Positions 61,551 through 64,000 of a stretch of 64,000 nt of DNA are shown one piece after another; positions within the stretch are counted from its first letter, which is position 1, and each line of letters begins with the position of its first letter. The notes below the pieces were generated by a model, which was not told the DNA's origin, made no database searches, and saw only the letters and a list, made by a program, of their open reading frames with translations. The translations under genes and the position numbers were made by a program. The stretch is from Procambarus clarkii (taxonomy: Eukaryota > Arthropoda > Malacostraca > Decapoda > Cambaridae): contig NC_091234.1 in NCBI RefSeq assembly GCF_040958095.1, positions 5,013,207-5,077,206 on the forward strand, in the 5' to 3' direction.

Positions 61551-61552
<2 letters not shown>
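58432..61552 (-). mobile_element. CR1-like LINE beta with L2-like LINE insertion (right)
   Basis: Partner of 20,418-23,085. Minus-strand frames: endonuclease to 61,262; 61,240-60,077 (387 residues, MSDHSVLVFEYLVE to HQHGLRDDRSCLTG); 60,041-59,502 ([21 protein letters not shown]); 58,892-58,521 (C-terminus). Where the left copy shifts near 21,350, this one stays open, so that shift is left-specific. A 449-bp insertion splits the C-terminus. Confidence 0.9.
58885..59333 (+). mobile_element. 5'-truncated L2-like LINE (family C), right arm only
   Basis: Flanked by the 5-base direct repeat TCAGC (58,880-58,884 and 59,334-59,338). The reading frame from 58,869 contains YSLERRRERYQIIYTWKILE, then GAIGTIREHCINIRGPRLFN and FLQGVPDQPGCGGYVGLRAA, ending at AGLGE, stop, then CCCAGAACCCCATCAACCAG. 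The left arm has the empty site at about 22,632. It is the younger relative of the decayed copy at 5,283-6,381. Confidence 0.9.
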
Positions 61553-61594
<42 letters not shown>

Positions 61595-61907
61595 ACTAGT
61601 TGTGTTGTGTTTACTAGTTGTGTTTTTATGGGGGTTGAGCTTTGCTCTTTCGGTCCGCCTCTCAACTGTCAATCAACAATTTACTAACTACTTTTTTTTT
61701 TTTTTTTTTTTTTCCCCACACCACACACACACACACCCCAGGAAGCAGCCCGTGACAGCTGACTAACTCCCAGGTACCTATTTACTGCTAGGTAACAGGG
61801 GCATTCAGGGTGAAAGAAACTTTGCCCATTTGTTTCTGCCTCGTGCGGGAATCGAACCCGCGCAACAGAATTACGAATCCTGCGCGCTATCCACCAGGCT
61901 ACGAGGC
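61553..61907 (-). mobile_element. tRNA-derived SINE with CR1-beta tail (right)
   Basis: Partner of 20,035-20,417; tRNA-like head at 61,838-61,907. The poly(A) and GT runs differ in length from the left copy, as expected for simple repeats. Confidence 0.9.
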
Positions 61908-61918
61908 CCCTACGAGGG

Positions 61919-61925
61919 TGTGTGT

Positions 61926-62002
<77 letters not shown>

Positions 62003-62126
62003 TGTGTGTGTGTGGGGGGGGAGAAGCAAAGAAAAAAAAGTAGTTAGTAACAGTTAATTGATTGACAGTTCATAGGCGGGCCGAAAGCGCAGACCGCAAC
62101 CCCCGCAAGCACAACTAGGTGAATAC
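61919..62126 (+). mobile_element. SINE 3' half with long (GT)n (right)
   Basis: GT run 61,919-62,013, then the SINE middle and tail to GTGAATACAC; partner of 19,803-20,024. Confidence 0.7.
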
Positions 62127-63815
62127 ACATTTCTAGCAGGATGGTAAATAAACAGACCAAAGTTGGCGGAGAGGAACAGGAAGACCTATACATGGAATTT
62201 ATTGCTCAGGCATGGAGGGAACTCAGGGATGAAATGAATGACATGAAGGAAACTATAAGTGAACTGCAGATAACTAAGTGCAGCACATGAGGAGATAAAA
62301 AACTAAAAACAGGCCCTCGTCAGACTCTGGCCCAAGAAAGACTTAATTACAGAAGAGGAAAATATGATGAGATGAGGAACTTCCTAAGGGGAATACCATG
62401 GGAAACAGAACTCAGAGAAGAATGTACAGGATATGATGGTCTATGTCACGAAGAAATGCCAGGAAGCTGGAGATAGATTTATCCCTGTCCAAAAGGAGAA
62501 AAGTGAAAAGCAACAGAAGTTCAACCATGGTTCAACCAGGAATGAAAGATAGCGAAATAATTGAGTAAAAGAACATAGAGAAACTACAGGAATAACAGAA
62601 CGCCAGAGAGCAGGGAGAGATACAAGGCGGCCAGAAATGAGTACATCATAGTGAGGAGAGAAGCAGAGAGACAGTATGAAAATGACATTATAAGTAAAGC
62701 TAAGACCCAACCAAAGCTGCTCCACAGCATATCAGGAGGAAAAACAGCGGTGAAGGAACAAGTGATGAAACAGAGAAAAGGGGAGAATAGATACACAGAG
62801 AATGACAAGGAGGTGCGTGAAGAACTCAACAAGAGATTCCAGGAGGTCTTCACAAAAGAACAAGGAGAAGCCCATGAGCTAAATAATCGGGCAAGCCCCT
62901 TGCCCGAAACGCATATTGGTGTCTTTAAACGCATATTGGTGTCTTTAGGTATTATATGTACTAGCTCTATCTATAAATCCAACAATATGTTTGTAAATCA
63001 ACTATGTATGTGCTTTTCCTGAATAAAAATTTATTTATATGTTTATTTATTTATTTATGAATGAGGAGGAGGCAAACCAAGCAATCTTGGAGGATTTTGA
63101 CCTCACCAGTGATGAGGTCAAAAGCAATCTGAGGGAGCTGAATGTGACAAAGGCTTTTGGGCCTGACGGAATCTTACCGTGGATTCTAAAAGAAGGTGCA
63201 GAAGCACTAAGCGTGCCACTCTTTATATAACAAGTCACTGGAAACGGGAGACCTACCAGAAAGCTGGAAGACAACTAATGAAGTTCCCATATAGAAAAGG
63301 GTGACAGGCAAGAGGCACTGAACTACAGGCCAGTTTCCCTAACTTGTATACCATGCAAGGTGATGGAAAAGATCTTGAGAATAGGGCTCATAGAGCATCT
63401 GGAGGGAAATAGCTTTATAACACACCACTAGCATGGGTTCAGAGATGGTAAATCGTGCCTCACAGGGTTAATAGAGTTCTATGACCAAGCAACAAAAATT
63501 AGGCAAGAAAGGGAAGGGTGGGCAGACTACCTTTTCTTGGACTGTCAGAAAGCTTTTGACACAGTACCCCATAAAAGGCTGTTACGAAAGTTGGAGCAAC
63601 AGGCAGGAGTAAAAGGTAAAGTGCTCTAGTGGATAAGGGAGTATCTAAGCAATAGCAAACAGCAAGTAACTGTGAGGGGGAAAAGACATCAGAGTGGCGA
63701 AATGTCACCAGCGGAGTCCCACAGGGCTCTGTACTTGGCCCCATCCTGTTTCTAATATATGTAAATGACCTTCCAGAGGGTATAGACACATTCCTCTAGG
63801 TCTTAACAATATAGC
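62127..63815 (+). mobile_element. Decayed CR1-like LINE with ORF1 start joined to ORF2 (right)
   Basis: Partner of 18,120-19,802. Plus-strand pieces: MVNKQTKVGGEEQEDLYMEF at 62,142, then frames at 62,651-63,022 and 63,039-63,230, and reverse transcriptase remnants ([15 protein letters not shown]-like) to about 63,800. It has the same internal deletion as the left copy. The insertion at 62,882-63,057 is the AATAAA-bearing repeat. Confidence 0.8.
62882..63057 (+). mobile_element. Short retroposon-like insertion with AATAAA end (right)
   Basis: Partner of 18,874-19,049, with the same internal 20-base direct duplication. Confidence 0.6.
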
Positions 63816-63839
63816 AAGGAGAAGCCCCTTGTGGGAAAT

Positions 63840-63960
63840 CTACTGGTGATTAATTTATTTAAATTTTCGATTAGTTTAAAGCAGACTGTATTTTATTTAT
63901 TTTTATTACTTATTTTTAATTTCAAAGTGGACTGTATGTATGAAGTATTATCACCAGTAA
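63840..63960. repeat. Hairpin-like AT-rich element (right)
   Basis: Partner of 17,972-18,092: TACTGGTGATTAA and ATTATCACCAGTA at its ends. Confidence 0.4.
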
Positions 63961-64000
63961 ATTCCTTCACATAAACCTGGGGGTTCAAATATTCAGTTAA

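Larger units (their letters stand above)
45781..64000. repeat. Right arm of large imperfect palindrome (continues past window)
   Basis: Inverted partner of 17,931-43,963. Homology is still running at the last base, so the outer end is not in view on this side, while the paired position in the left arm (17,931) is simply the partner of the window edge. Confidence 0.93.

Overview
This window is eukaryotic repeat-rich DNA, most likely from a decapod crustacean. That placement is an inference from the repeat families: CR1- and L2-like LINEs, an I-type LINE with RNase H, a Penelope-like element, tRNA-derived SINEs and very long (AC)n tracts, plus one arthropod-type Cys-loop receptor exon. There is no bacterial gene organisation. 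Almost every long open frame belongs to a transposable element. The only host coding sequence I can support is one 117-bp exon, present twice.

Layout. Bases 1-4,977 hold two CR1-like LINEs head to tail. Bases 5,283-6,822 hold a decayed L2-like LINE and a short L2-like tail fragment. Bases 6,838-11,615 are a 33-bp minisatellite with a broken Ty3/gypsy-type element inside it. Bases 12,028-13,855 are LINE debris with a 42-bp coiled-coil minisatellite. Bases 14,121-17,070 are a minus-strand Penelope-like element carrying two SINE insertions.

From 17,931 to the window end the sequence is one large imperfect palindrome. The left arm (17,931-43,963) and right arm (45,781-64,000, running off the window) are inverted copies around a 1.8-kb spacer. 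The arms look roughly 98% alike where I compared them by eye. Each arm carries, from outside in: a decayed LINE, a SINE, a head-to-tail chain of CR1-like LINEs joined by (AC)n tracts, a LINE ORF1 fragment, the Cys-loop receptor exon, a second SINE, a truncated LINE and the LTR, leader and gag start of an LTR-retrotransposon fossil. The arms differ by whole insertions. A 6.3-kb I-type LINE and a 4.2-kb CR1-like LINE are only in the left arm. A 2.3-kb CR1-like LINE and a 449-bp L2-like LINE are only in the right arm.

How the parts relate. The CR1-like LINEs end in a conserved stem-loop followed by (AC)n, and most of them also begin directly against the (AC)n tail of an older element, so the family appears to target its own tail repeat. 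A tRNA-derived SINE carries the same stem-loop and (AC)n, so it probably uses this LINE's machinery. A second SINE has a closely similar core but a different, L2-like tail. The palindrome could be a real inverted duplication or a misjoin of two haplotypes; the sequence alone does not settle this. All alignments and identities here were judged by eye.
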